The position numbers and the translations under genes were made by a program. Shown here in pieces: positions 24,061 to 36,500 of a stretch of 64,000 nucleotides of DNA. Under the pieces are notes generated by a model. It did not search any database. It saw only the letters and a program-made list of their open reading frames with translations, and was not told the origin of the DNA. Numbering within the stretch: position 1 is the stretch's first letter; each line of letters opens with the position of its first letter. Origin of the DNA: Cymbidium sinense (lineage: Eukaryota > Streptophyta > Magnoliopsida > Asparagales > Orchidaceae). The stretch is from positions 6,534,976-6,598,975 of the forward strand of contig CM038215.1 in the NCBI GenBank assembly GCA_021442155.1. Direction: 5' to 3'.

Positions 24061-24559
24061 TCCCACATAATCTGAAGTGTACCTCGATCATGATCTTTGC
24101 TGCTTTGTCTAAAACAATGTAACCACATATGATCAAAAGATCACTAAAAGACACCATCCACAAGAGCATAGAAAGTTCTCTCTCGCTTCATCGATAGGCT
24201 TGGAACTTCTCTTGAGATAGTTTATCTTTATTTAAGTAATCCATGAATGGTTGCCCAACTCCCTCCCTTCTTGGCAATGGAAACCTCCCCTTCAAGAGAG
24301 TACTTTTGATGAGTTCAATATCAATGGGACTTGTCTATTTTGGACCTTTATTGATATGGACTCATCCTCCGACATGCAAACTCCTTGGCAATGTTGGCTA
24401 AAGAATACGCTACGACATTCTCTCCTCGAGGAATCTTATAAATGGTAACTTTTAGTATATGGGCCAACAACTCTATGGTGTACTTATTATAGTGATGGAT
24501 CTTGGGCTTTATATCCTTAAAGGGCCTAGGGATTTGGTTGATAACTGAGAATCATCAAG

Positions 24560-24810
24560 ATGTTGATGTTCTAGATGCTTAGAGTAATGACTAACCTGCA
24601 CGCAATCGAGCCATATTAGCTTCATTGTTGGTGTAAGGATTGGACAGATGATATGAGAATCTCATCACATCACGGTTTAAAGTTAAGAGAACTATTCCTG
24701 CCCTTATCTTTCTTGGAATAGTAGACTCTGGTTCTTCTCCTCTTTGAGAGGAAGTCACACCATCAAAGTACACATCCCAATGGTGAATTCTAGTACCTCC
24801 TAAGTTCATG
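24560..24810 (-). pseudogene. Archaeal-type RNase H (aRNH), Tat copy B
   Basis: An open stretch of about 100 codons reads HWDVYFDGVTSSQRGEEP, RAGIVLLT and FSYHLSNPYTNNEANMARL. The Asp of YFDG and the Glu of TNNEA correspond to acidic residues of the extra RNase H found in Tat elements. It is better preserved than in copy A, although AEYEAL has become ANMARL. Upstream in the same frame is MKGQALADFLAAHPLP, the usual linker between the two RNase H domains. Confidence 0.82.
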
Positions 24811-24979
24811 ATTTGTTCATCAGGATAATCACTAAGCAAAGAGTCAACAGGAAGTGGGTGTGCTGCTAAGAAATCTGCTAACGCTTGTCCTTTCATTGCA
24901 CGGAGGTATGAAGGTAATGTTGAACTATGAGAGGATCATGGACCATCATGCCAACCATCGAGATAGCATCGGTCGTGTC

Positions 24980-25330
24980 ACTAGATACTATAGTGGATTT
25001 CTCCTAGAGATTAAGTTCACTTTATGAGGAAGCATGTAGTGTTGTAGCTTTTGGGATGCAAAGATTAAAGCTAGATAGTGCTTTTGAATGGGTGGATAAT
25101 TAGCCTCAGCAGGGATTAGATGGTAGCTGAGGTAGTATAGTGCATTTTCCTTCCCTTCGTCATTAGCTTGGGCCAACAAAGCACCAAAGGAGTTGTCAAC
25201 TAAACAGTAAAGTTTGAGCGCTTGCGGATAGGGCTACTAGAACTGACATCAATAATGCTTGATGTCTTCAAGGCATGCTCACACTTATCATCCCACTTGT
25301 ACTTGGCATCCTTTTGACAAGTGCGAGAAT
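24980..25330 (-). pseudogene. RNase H (RT-linked), Tat copy B
   Basis: Minus strand translation MLAQANDEGKENALYYLSYH, NYPPIQKHYLALIFASQKL and YMLPHKVNLISRRNPL matches gypsy RNase H and copy A. The usual EKE triad site in this block reads QKH. The start of the domain (25200-25330) is frameshifted. Confidence 0.8.
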
Positions 25331-25379
25331 GGTCGACAACTTGATAGGTTGGATATAAAGCATCTTAGATATGCCAACC

Positions 25380-26215
25380 CCTTAGAATGATCCGAGTTGA
25401 GTTAAACTTTTAGGGGTGGCATTTCTAATATCGCCTTGATCATCTCGATTTCAATTCCCGGTGTATAACAAACCCAAGGAATTTCCAAGCTACTCAATGC
25501 ATACAAGGGTTCATTTTGAGGTTAAATTATCTTAACTGTTTGAAAACTACTCTCAAGTCAAAGAGATGCTCTTACTTTTTTCTACTTTTGACCATGAGAT
25601 CATTGACATAACACTCAACTTGATGTTGAATGAGTTTGCCAAAGATTTGAGTCATAGCCTGTTGGTATTTAGCACCAAAATTTTAAAAGCTGATGGCATG
25701 ACCTTATAAAAATAGATTTTGATCGGGGTTCTAAAAGCAGTGTTTCTTTCATCTTCAGGGGGCATCTTTATTTGGTTATATCCAAATAAACCATCCATGA
25801 AAGAGAAGAATGCATGAGATGAGGCAATGTCCACCATCGCCTGGGATTGGTAGAAATTCATCTTTTGGACATGCCTTATTTAAATTTCTAAAATTGATGC
25901 ATATGTGAATTTGGCCATTCTTTTCTTAACTAGGACAATACTAACCGTAGGGTATTTTTCTTTTGATGAAGCCATCAATCAATTTCTTGACTTTAAATGA
26001 CCTATATTCTAATCTAATGCATGTGTCTTGCTTGATAGGGTTAGGCTCTATTCCTAGTTTATGGACTGCTACGTCAAGAGCCAATCCAGGCATCTCTTCA
26101 TAACTCCATGTAAAGTAGTCCTTAAACTCAGTCAATAGCTTAACTAAGTCATTGGTTTCAATTTCATTCAACAAAGAACTAATATATGTCCGTCGTGGAT
26201 CTTCTTTAATTCTTA
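25380..26215 (-). pseudogene. Reverse transcriptase, Tat copy B
   Basis: The upstream part reads LLTEFKDYFTWSYEEMPGL then VAVHKLGIEP and IKQDT, the conserved approach to gypsy RT. Next comes MVDIASSHAFFSFMDGLFGY, NQIKMPPEDERNTAFRTP and YKVMPSAFK. The YxDD region near 25600-25620 is damaged: CVMSMIMWSK-like in one frame, VECYVNDLMVKS-like in another, suggesting a DD to ND change. RT is split over several frames. Confidence 0.82.
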
Positions 26216-27169
26216 TGTTGATTTCTTTGAACTCATCGATGGTTGACTCTTTTCTTCAAACTCGGTGCATCTTTTACTTCAAAATCATTTGATCATCAAG
26301 TTTCTAAGCACACCCTCATATGAGTTAATGTGATTTGAAAAGAACCAATCGACTCCAAATGATTGGTGATGACAAAAGTAGTAATCATCATCATCGACTA
26401 GAACTATATATTGAATCCTAGTCTCTTGATTGAGAGCTTTTGCATTTGTTCTTCCATATTTTGAAGTAGTCTCATGCTTTGACCAAGTATAGGGATTAAC
26501 CTTTTCTTTGCTAAATTATGAACATAAGATAAGTACCAATCAAAAGGTAATTCTATTAAAATTTATATGAATCATCCTCAAGTTCTACATAAATTTCTTG
26601 ACTTGAGGATGATGCTCTGAAAGAACCTCTCGAAGTCTTCACACGTGTTGACTTAGGGGCTTCTTTAACTACCAAACCTCAACTTTTGAGAAAGTGAGGT
26701 TAGAGCTAAGGTTCCCAACCGATGCCTAACTATTTCACATATAGACTTGGATGACACTTATGCTTTGCTTTGGAGCCCGATCTTCATATATCTAGCTCAA
26801 CACCCAAGGGAATCTACTACTAAGAAGAGCTTCCTGGTGTGCTAACCATATAAGACTCATCCTATGAACTAGATTCTACGTCTATATGGATAGCAGTGTC
26901 TACTCCGGTAGCGGGACATATCTTTGTGGGCCAATAAAGAGGTTTTCCACCCCGACCGCCTCTAGCTATTCCTCTCCTTAGTGGAGGTTAGGTCATCCTA
27001 CCCATATGTTGAATGGAGTAATGAACTGGTGGAATTTAATGTCATGCTCCACTTCCTCCTCGAAGTCTATTTCCGCTCCCTTTTATTTTCCTTTTCATTC
27101 TTTTTTCCTTTTCTCTTTCTTTTTCTTTTTCTTTTACTTTTTTTTTTATTTTTAAACTTTGGCCAAGTT
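26216..27169 (-). other. Linker between protease and RT of Tat copy B
   Basis: Minus strand contains SMDEFKEINIRIKEDPRRT-like sequence just before RT, the usual plant gypsy approach to the polymerase. The rest (26400-27050) shows no recognisable domain and many stops. A pyrimidine-rich tract at about 27085-27155 gives a lysine/glutamate-rich run on the minus strand; that is a low-complexity artefact or a linker expansion. Confidence 0.5.
27085..27155. repeat. Pyrimidine-rich low-complexity tract
   Basis: Plus strand is almost only C and T, with CTTTTT-type words (TTTCTCTTTCTTTTTCTTTT). It creates the artificial KEKEREKEK run on the minus strand. Confidence 0.95.
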
Positions 27170-27430
27170 CACAAGAATAGACTTGTTGATTTTGAGGGAG
27201 GTAGTAAGCCACATCCTCATATATGTCGACCTGAACTATAAATAACTTGATATCTCCTTTGACACAGTAAATGATCCCACCTCTCATAAACTTCATACAC
27301 TGATGTAAAGAAGATGAAACTATATTGTTCCCATGTATCCATAGTCTCTCAAGAAAATCATTGAAATATGTATCTGAGTCTATAATGTGAAACTTGGCTT
27401 TGGTCTTCCAATCATCTATCTTTTGGAGTG
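27170..27430 (-). pseudogene. Retroviral-type aspartic protease, C-terminal part, Tat copy B
   Basis: Open minus-strand frame reading FHIIDSDTYFNDFLERLWIH, then SSSLHQCMKFMRGG, and IKLFIVQVDIYEDVAYY. This matches the part of plant gypsy proteases that usually reads F.VIDADTSYNALLGRPWIH...PSTLHQ.LKF. The catalytic D-S/T-G segment would lie further right and is missing, because the element is cut at about 27480. Confidence 0.75.
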
Positions 27431-27480
27431 TGGATTCAATCTTCCCATCTTAGACTTAGTCTCTAGACAAGACTTCTAGT

Positions 27481-30400
27481 CATAAGACACTTAATAAACA
27501 CTTAACCTAAGCCTAAAGACTTAGAAGGGTTAACCATAGGATTAGGTTATGCCCTAGGGATTAGGATAATCCACCAACCCTACAACCCAAATCCAATTCA
27601 TGTTCACCTTCTCAAACCATACCTCCAGTTTAGTTCAAACATCAAATTCAAATCCAAATCCAAACCCAAACTCCAAAACCAAATGATTGAAGCCCATGAT
27701 CAAATCCAAACTTGAAACCCTTCCTAAGCCATATGACCTATCCCATGGACTTAGCCAAATCTTAATCCAAATCAATCCAAAATCAATTGATTTTCTCATA
27801 ATAAATTTATATCTTCAATCATCTTCTAAATATAAATCAAATCTACATTCAAATGATTAAAAGTAAATCAAACTAAATCAAATTAAATCAAACCCTTCCT
27901 AGGCCATATGACCTATCCCATGGACTTAGCCAAATCTTAATCCAAATCAAGTCAAACTCTTGATTTTCTCACAAATCAATCATATTTTCAATCATCTTTA
28001 CAAATTTAAATAAAATACATATAAATCATCAAAACTAAATCAAACCAAATCAAAATCCAAACTATGCCACATGACCCAACTCCATGGACTTAGCCAAATT
28101 CCTTCATTCCAAAACCCAAATTCAATTGATTTTCTCATGAATCAATCATACATTCAATCATATTCACAAATATAAATGAAATCTACAATCATAAAGCCAA
28201 ACCAAAATCAACCCAAGTCAAACCCAACTTAACCCTTTTGACTTGAAATGTTCAAATGAACCAAAACCCATTTGAACCCAATTGTAAATTGAATTTATAT
28301 ATCAATTTCAAATTCATATATAAACTCAAATAAATTAAACTCAACCCAAAATCAAGCCAACTAAACCCAATTGGTCCACTTGACCCAAAGTGGCCAATTT
28401 GACCTATTTGAGCCATGTTCTAATCCTTCCCAAATTGGATTGAACCAAGCACATCAAAACATCCCATCATGATTGTTGATCACCCTAGGTTGATCAATTG
28501 CCACAAATTAGATCAAAACAAGTCAACTTGGTCATTTGAGCAAGTCAACCCCTTAACCCATATGAACACAAACTAGCCAAATTGCAACCTAAGCCAAATC
28601 CTTTGAAACCAATGATTCATACCAAATCAAAATCAATATTTGAATATGACTTGACCTTCAATTGAGTCAAACCAAACCCAATTGGCCCCTCTTGACCCAA
28701 GATGACCCAAATTGACCTAAAAGACCAAATTGGGTCAAATAAAAATATAAACCAAATTATTGCAAGTAATGGCTCAAGTTCATTCCAAATTTATTGTTGA
28801 ACTTGACCAAAGCCATGATTGGACCCATTGAACCCAATTGACCTACATAGCCCAAATTGACCTAAAGGTTCAAGTTGGCCTAAAAAAAACTAAATCCAAA
28901 TTAATTGAAATCAAAGCCTACAATCATTTTCTTCAACTAAACCAAGTAATTTGTGGTCAAATTGGTCAACTTAACCCATTTGACCCAAATGAATTCAAAT
29001 GAGCCAAAATCAAGGCCAAACTAAACCAAACCAATTGAACCAAAACATCCCAAATGATCATATGAACTTGACCCAACTCTTGGTTTGACTAATTTGACCA
29101 ATTGGTCAACTTGACCAACATAACCCAATTTGACCTAAATGAGTCAAATTGAGCCAAACTAACCAAATCAACTCCAATTGACTTGAAATTTGGGCCACTT
29201 TGGCTCATTTCAAACAAATCAAATCCATTGCCAAATGATCATTCTACCCTTGGGTAAAGGGCATCACATGAGATAAATCACCCATGTAAGTGGTCATTTC
29301 ATTCTTGGCCACTTGGTACTAATGGTCCACTCATTTGCCCAACCTGACCAAATGGATTGACCCATGGGAGGTGAAATCACCTCACCTTCCCCATTAGCAT
29401 TTGAAACCCATAGGACACCCATGATTCCTCCTTGCCACCTCCACACCTTCAACCAACCTATAAACCACTCACCTCCTCCACCACCTCGAGATGGTCGATG
29501 GCCTAGAGCCAAAACCCAATCCCACCATCCGATGAAGATGATGGTGGGTATACACCCTCGTTTCCACTCAAACACACAAAAAATCATTCTAGTGCCTAGC
29601 TACCCAAGAAGAGCTGTAGAGCCATTCCTAAGCTCCCAAGCTCATTTGATAAAAAATGCCATTCCTCATCAAAAGACATCATTCATCTAACTTTCCTATT
29701 TCTCCATCAAACTCAAATTAACTTTGCATGCATTCTATTTTGAGCAAGAAGAATCATCTCAAGCTTCGAGCACCGAGGTGGACTTGATCAATGCTAATCT
29801 CCAAATCATCATTTGTGGCTTCAGTGAACGTTGGAATTGATCCAATCTCAACAGGTTTCATCTCCAGATGAAGCTTTCAATCATTTAGCCTCGGTCTTGA
29901 TCTCGCTATGCTTTCAAAACGATCCTTAAGCAAAATGGGTTGTAGCTTTTTTGAAGAAAACTTGCATCTCTTGATCTTGACCATTGATCCTCCATCGATG
30001 CCATGAAGGTGTGGATCCTTTTGAGTTGATCCAGCTCTGTAAGCTTAGATCAAGTGAGCATTGGTGGATGGACACCCATTCTCCTCACAAGACGGATCAT
30101 GTATCTATTCTACATGATCTATTGTGATTAGAATGCTAGATCGATTTGATTTAACTTATTAACCTAAGGGATTAATTTAGATCTTAGATCAAATCAAGAG
30201 TATCCGCTACCACAGGCAATCGAAGTATGATAAGTTTTAGATAGCCAATCCACGTGGAAAGCACAACACGTGGCTCCAACAAAATTATGCTTTCATTAAG
30301 CTTAATTAATCAATTTTAATGGCTGAAACTTATAAAAATCATAGGGAAATCAAAATATTAAAAAAAATACTCATTTTAAAGGTATGAAGAGAATTAATTA

Positions 30401-31667
30401 AAATGATATTACCTAATTTTGAATAGTAATTAAGGTTTAATTAAGTTTAATTATAAAATTTTAGCTTAATTACTCCTTAATTGAGCAATTAATCCCAAAT
30501 TTTGTTAATTTAATGGGATGACCTCTCCCATGATTTTCTTGGGATATATTGCTCACTTAATTAGGAAAATTAACTAATTAAACCTTAACTTCTCTTTTAA
30601 GTAATGATTAATTAATACCATGAAGAGTATCAAATTGGTTAATTAAGTTTATTAGTCATTATTCATAGTAAGAAAACTAAGGAATAGGGTTGGGACCCCT
30701 TTCCCTAAGTTCATTTCACTCTATTTTAAAATGAAATTAATTAAGATTTAACTAGTTAATTAAATCACTTAATCAAATTAAAATCATAATCACATCAGAC
30801 CTTAATTAATTAAATCATGGGGTAGATCTTTAGTTGTTTAATAACCTAAAGGAGTTTAATGAAATTATGGTTAGTCCACATGTGTGGGAAAACCATAGAA
30901 GTAATTAATTAAGTCTCTTAATCTAATTAACTATTAATCATGAGCCAATTGCATTAGGCCCCTTTATTTCCTAGTATATTGCAAGTTTATTTTATATGCA
31001 TATCATGTTGGCTCATAATTATTTAGTTAATTACTTTAAGGTGACATAGGTAAGGGTAATTAATACATCTAATTAAAAGTTCATTAATTAACCCATAAAT
31101 AAACTTAATTACATTTCCTTAAATCAAATCACTAATGTGGGAATGGGTTTAAATCAACAAGTGATGATTTCTTCTCTTTTTTAAATCAAATCAAATCCAA
31201 AACTTAATTAATAAAGAAGCTTTGGTTTGTTTTAAAAATCTTATTTGATTTAATAGTCCTTAAGAACTAGTTTGGTTGAATGAATCACATGCTTATATTT
31301 GATTGTCCTCTTTCCAATCATGTAAAATTTGGTATGTCATTTGAATTCATGCATCCATCTTTTCAAAATCAAGTAAAATAAAATTTTCCTTTATGTAAGC
31401 TTGCATGTGTTGATTTAATTTAATATATGTATTATCATTATTAAATCCAAATGTATTTTCAAAAGCTTATAAATGAATAATAATATGTTTTATGATGCTA
31501 GTTATAAATACATAACAAATGCATATTCTTATTTTAAGTGCATGAATGTTGAGTTCTCTTTCCTCTTTCATGTGTTGATTTATATAAGATTGAATGGTAA
31601 TATAATGACATCTCTGAAACGAGGCGCTAGCCCCAAGGAGGTCATTGATTAATTTCCCTAGTTATTT
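27481..31667 (+). repeat. AT-rich LTR-like region, probably partial LTR of a Tat-like element
   Basis: No coding potential. 27560-29250 is full of short words such as TTGACC, CCAATTG and GTCAAC; 29300-30200 is richer in GC; 30280-31600 is full of TTAATTAA. The same order (GTCAAC-rich, mixed, then TTAATTAA-rich with AAAACTTATAAAA near the start) is seen in the 4.5-kb LTR at 49830-54334. It may therefore be a truncated LTR of a related, plus-oriented family. I could not find its terminal bases. Short open frames at 29294-29690 on both strands look accidental. Confidence 0.45.
30245..30274 (+). promoter_or_regulatory. CCAAT box with paired CACGTGG (G-box/ABRE-like) sites
   Basis: A CCAAT word (30245-30249) followed by two direct CACGTGG words at 30251-30257 and 30268-30274, 17 bp apart. 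G-boxes bind plant bZIP and bHLH factors (established). In an LTR-like region this could be an enhancer, but no transcript start is visible. Confidence 0.4.
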
Positions 31668-31716
31668 TAATGAAATTAAAAGAAGAAATGTTGAATCAAT
31701 TTGTTCTCTATTAAAA
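31668..31716 (+). pseudogene. GRP fragment F (last 49 bp of the 3'UTR)
   Basis: TAATGAAATTAAAAGAAGAA, then ATGTTGAATCAATTTGTTCT and CTATTAAAA is the end of the GRP 3'UTR seen in fragments C-I. It stands at the join between the LTR-like block and the second telomere-like array, so the block probably replaced or displaced the rest of this fragment. Confidence 0.8.
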
Positions 31717-33200
31717 CCAAAACCCTAAACCATAAACCAAAACTCAAACCCTAACCTAAAAAACATAAACCCTAAACCCTAAACCCTAAACCCTAAACCC
31801 TAAACCCTAAAACCTACAACCCTAAACCTTAAACCCTAAACCCTAAACCCTAAACCTAAACTAAATAATACCTAAAATTTAAATAAATAAAAAACCTAAA
31901 CCTAAAAAAACTAAAATAAAAATAAAATAAAAACTTAAACTAAAACCTAAGCCTAAACATAAAATAAAAATAAAAACTAAATTAAAATAAAATAAATAAA
32001 AACCTAAACTAAACTAAAAAAATAAAATAAACCAAAAAATAAATAAAAATAAAACCAAAACCCTAAACCTAAAATAAATAAAATAAAATAAACATAAACC
32101 TAAACTAAAATAAACTAAAATAAAATAAATAAAACCTAAACCTAAACCTAAGATAAAAATATAAACTCTAAACTAAATAAAATAAAAACTAAAATAAACC
32201 TAAACCTAAACTAAAAAAAACCTAAAACCTAAAATAAAAACTAAAACATAAACCTAAAAAATAAATAAAAAAACCTAAACCTAACTAAAAAAAAAATAAA
32301 ACCTAAACCTATAAAATAAAATAAAAATAAACTAAATAAAAAATAAGTTAAACTAAACCTAAACCTAAAAAAATAAAAAAAAATAAAAAACCTAAACTAA
32401 AATAAATAAATAATAAAAAATAAAAAAAATAAACCTAAATAAAATAAATAAAATAAACTAAACTAAAAAATAAACTAAATAAATAATAAACCTAAACCTA
32501 CTGTACTTAATTAAAAAAAAAACAATAAACTAAACCCTAAACCTAAACCAAACCTTAAACCTAAAATTAACCCTAAACCTAAACCTAAATAAACCTTAAA
32601 CTAAACCCTAAACCAAAATCCTAAACCCTAAACTTAAACCTAAAACCCTAAACTAAACTTAAACCAAAACTTAAAAAACCTAAAACCTGTCTAAACCTTA
32701 AAACCTAAACCTAAAACCCTAAAGTAAAATACTAAACCTAAATTAAACTAACTAAGCAACCTAAACCTAAACTAAACCCTAAAATAAAACTAAAGTTTAA
32801 AGCTAAACCTAACCTAATATAAACCTTAAACCTAAAACCTATACTTATAAATAAAAAACCAAAACCCAAAAAACCAAAAAACCTAAACCTAAAAAATAAA
32901 ATAAAAATAAATACTCTAATAAATAAAATATAAAAAATAAAGTAAATTAAAAACCTAAACTAAAACCTAAACCTAAACCTGAAAATAAAATAAAATAATA
33001 AAAATGAACTAATATAAAATAAATAGAAACCTAAACTAAATTAAATAATAAAATAAACCTAATAATAAAAAACCTACATAGATTAAAAAACTAAGCATAA
33101 AATAAAAATAAAATAAACCTAAAATAAAATAAAATAAAAACAAAATAAACCTAAACCTAAAAAAATAAACATAAAACTTAAAATAAATAAAATAAATAAA
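31717..33200 (+). repeat. Telomere-derived satellite array
   Basis: CCCTAAA block 31725-31855, AT-rich body 31860-32497, array mark 32498-32522 (CTGTACTTAATT plus A-run), a second less clean CCCTAAA block 32523-32850, and another AT-rich body to 33200 that runs directly into GRP fragment G. Confidence 0.9.
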
Positions 33201-33589
33201 AGGTGGTTATCACAATGGTGGTGGGGCTGAGGTGATGGTGGATATGGAGGTGGTGGTAAAGTGGTTATGAAAGAGAGCATTTAGGTTACAACTGTTGCGG
33301 TGGCAGAGGAAAAGATCGGGGATATGATGGTGGATCTTGCAACTCGAGAAGTCGCGGTGTTTCTGATGGGAACTAGAGAAATGAAAGATCAGCTGATTCA
33401 ATCTACTACTTATGAAACTATCTTCACAGTAGAGATGGTTCTAGTTATCTAGGGTTTTTGATTTGCTCTCTGCGTGCTCATTTATGATTTATGTCGTCGC
33501 TTGTGTCTTAGAAAACTTTATGTGTTCTTGGTTGGTGAAATTGAAAAGATGAAATGTTGAATCTAAATTGATTCTCTGTTAAGAAAAAA
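33201..33589 (+). pseudogene. GRP fragment G with 3'UTR
   Basis: Starts inside the glycine tail (GGTGGTTATCACAATGG), so unlike the other copies it lacks the RRM end and joins AT-rich rather than CCCTAAA sequence. The tail contains GYDGGSCNSRSRGVSDGN and a stop in place of tryptophan. The 3'UTR is well kept: TTCACAGTAGAGATGGTTCT, TTTTGATTTGCTCTCTGCGT, GTCGTCGCTTGTGTCTTAG and AAATGTTGAATCTAAATTG, ending CTCTGTTAAG plus A-run. Confidence 0.85.
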
Positions 33590-36500
33590 CCAAAAAACCT
33601 AAACAAAAAATTGAACATTAAACCTAAAACCTAAACCCTAAATATTAAACCCTAAAACTTAAATACCCTAAAATCTAAACTCTAAACCCTAAACCTTAAA
33701 ACCCTAAACCCTAAAACCTAAACCCTAAACCCTAAACCTGAAATCCTAAATCCCAAAACCTAAACCTTAAACCCTAAACCCTAAACCTTAAACCCAAAAC
33801 CCAGAAACCTTAACGCTAAACCCTAGCCCCAAAAAGCTAAACCTAAACAAAATAAAATGTAAAAAATAAAATAAATGAGAAAAATTAAACTAAAATAAAA
33901 CAAAAAATAAAAAATAAAAAATAAAAACTAAAATAAAATAAAATAAATAAAACATAAACTAAACTAAAAAATAAAATAAACTTAAAAATAAAAAACCTAA
34001 ATAAAATAAAAACTACATGTAAAATAAAAATAAAATAAACGTAAAATAAAATAAAATAAAATAAAAACTAAATAAACACCTCAACCTAAAAAATAAAACC
34101 CAAAAATAAATAAAAAATAAAACTTAAACCCTAAACTGAACAAAAATCTAAACCTCAAAATAATCAAAATAAAATAAACCTACACCTAAAATTAACATAA
34201 ACTAAATCTAAACCCTAAACTAAATAAAATAAAATAAAATAAAATAAACCTAAACCTAAATTCAAAACTAAAACCAAAAAATAAATCTAAAAAAAAGCCT
34301 AAAACCTGAACCTAAAAAAATAAAATAAAAATCTAAACCTAAACCTAAGGACAAAAACCTAAACAGAAAAGAAAACTAAACTAAACTATAAAATAAACAT
34401 AAACCTAATCTGAAACCTAAAAAATAAACTAAAATAAATTAGTTAAACTAAATAAAAATAAAAAATAAACACAAATAAAAAAAAATAAAATAAACTAAAA
34501 TATATAATAAATAAACTAAATAAACTAAATAAAACTAAACCTAGTAGTTTACTTAATTTTAAAAAAACACCCTAAACCTCAAACCCTAAACTCTAAATCC
34601 TAAACCCACCTAAACCCTAAAAATCCTAATCATAAACCCAAAACCCTAAATACTTAAAAACCTAAACCTAAAGTAAATAAAACCCAAAAATAAAATAATT
34701 TAAAAAAACCTAAACTTAAACAAAATAAAACAAAATAAAATAAAATCAACACCTAAAATAAAAATGAAACCTATACCTAAAAATAAAATAAATGTAACTA
34801 AAAATAAACTAAAATAAATAAATAAAACTCAACTAAGCTAAAAAAATATAATAAAGCTAATAATAAAAATCTAAATATAGTAAAAACTAAATGTAAAATA
34901 AAAAATAAACCTAAAATAAAAGAAAATAAAAACTAAATAAAAACCTAAACCAAAAAAATAAATAAAAAAAAAAAAGCCAAACCCAAAACTAAAAATAAAA
35001 CTTAACCTAAAATAAAAATAAAATAAACAAAATAAAATAAACCTAAACCAAAACTAAGATAAACAAAACTAAAATAAATAAAACCTAAACCTAAACCCTA
35101 AATTAAATTAATTTAAATAAACTGAAAATAAACCTAAATGTAAACTAAAACATAAACCCTAAAAATAAACCTAAAATAAAAACCTAAAGCCTAAACCCTA
35201 AACCCTAAACCCTAAACCCTAAAAAAAAAAAACCTAAACTAAAAAAAAAATAAAATAAATAAAAAAAATCTAAAATAAAATAAATAAAATAAAATAAAAC
35301 TTAAACCTAAAAAAACTAAAGCCTAAAGAAGAAAATAAAATAAAAAATATTAACCAAACTAAAATAAAATAAATAAAATCCTAAACTAAATTGAAAAAAA
35401 TTAAAAACCTAACTAAAATAAAATAAAATAAACCTAAAATAAAATAAAACAAACATTAAATAAAAACCTAAACCTAAAAAATAGACATAAAAATAAATAA
35501 AAATAAAACGTAGACCCTAAACTAAAAAAAATATAAACCTAAAATAAAAATAAAATAAACTTGAACCTAAACTAAAACAAACTAAACTAAAATAAATAAA
35601 ACATAAACCTAAACCAAAAATAAACTATACCTAACATAAACTTAAACTAAATAAAATAAAATAAACTAAAAATGAACCAAAACCTAAAGTAAAAAATTTT
35701 AGCTAGAAATAAACCTCAAATAAAAACCTAAAACCTAAACTTAAAAAAATAAATTAAAAACCTAAACCTAAACCAAAAAATAAAAAATAAAACCTAATCT
35801 AAAAAATAAAATAAAAATAAAACTAAATTAAAAAATAAACCTAAATCTAAACCTTAACCTAAACATTAACCTAAAAAAAACTAAAATAAATAAACTTAAA
35901 ATAAATAGGCTAACTAAATAAAAATAAAAATAAAATAATAAAATAAACTGAAATAATAAAAAAATAAACTAATAAACCAAAACCTATCAATTTACTTAAT
36001 TTTAAAAAAAATTAAGCAGATAAAAAAATAAAATAAAAATAAAAAAAATTCCTAAACCCTAAACCCTAAAACCCTAAACCCTAAACCTTAAACCCTAAAC
36101 CTTAAACCTAAACCATAAACCCCAAAACTTAAACCTTAAATGCTAAACCCAAAATCCTAAACCCTAAAAACATAAAAACCTAAAGCTAAACTAAATAAAA
36201 CCTAAAAATAAAATAAATAAATAAGCATAAACCTAAACTAAAACTGAAACCTAAACCTAAACCTAAAAAGAAAATAAAATAAAAATTAAAAACTAAATTA
36301 AAATAAAATAAATAAAACATAAACTAAACTAAATAAAATAAATAAAATAAAATAAAAGCTAAACCTAAACTAAAGATAACATAAACCTAAAATAAAATAA
36401 AATAAAACTAAATAAAAGCTAAACCTAAAATAAACCTAAAATAAATAAAAAAGAAAACCTAAACTCTAAACTTAAGGAAAAAACTAAACCTAAAATAAAA

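Larger units (their letters stand above)
22980..27480 (-). mobile_element. Tat-like Ty3/gypsy element, internal coding part (copy B)
   Basis: Decayed polyprotein on the minus strand. Domain order from its 5' side is protease (about 27430-27170), RT (26215-25380), RNase H (25330-24980), archaeal-type RNase H (24810-24560) and integrase (24060-23080). The double RNase H places it in the Tat lineage. No gag is seen: at about 27480 the element ends against an AT-rich LTR-like stretch. Many stops and frameshifts break the frame. Copy A at 1-1930 belongs to the same family and has the same orientation. Confidence 0.85.

Noticed and set aside
27042..27296. Lysine/glutamate-rich protein
   Set aside because: The charged run comes from a pyrimidine-rich tract; the N-terminal half is the end of a gypsy protease.
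29294..29690. Open frames of about 100 codons on both strands
   Set aside because: They lie in LTR-like DNA, show no domain, and mirror each other across strands, as expected for a locally GC-richer non-coding stretch.
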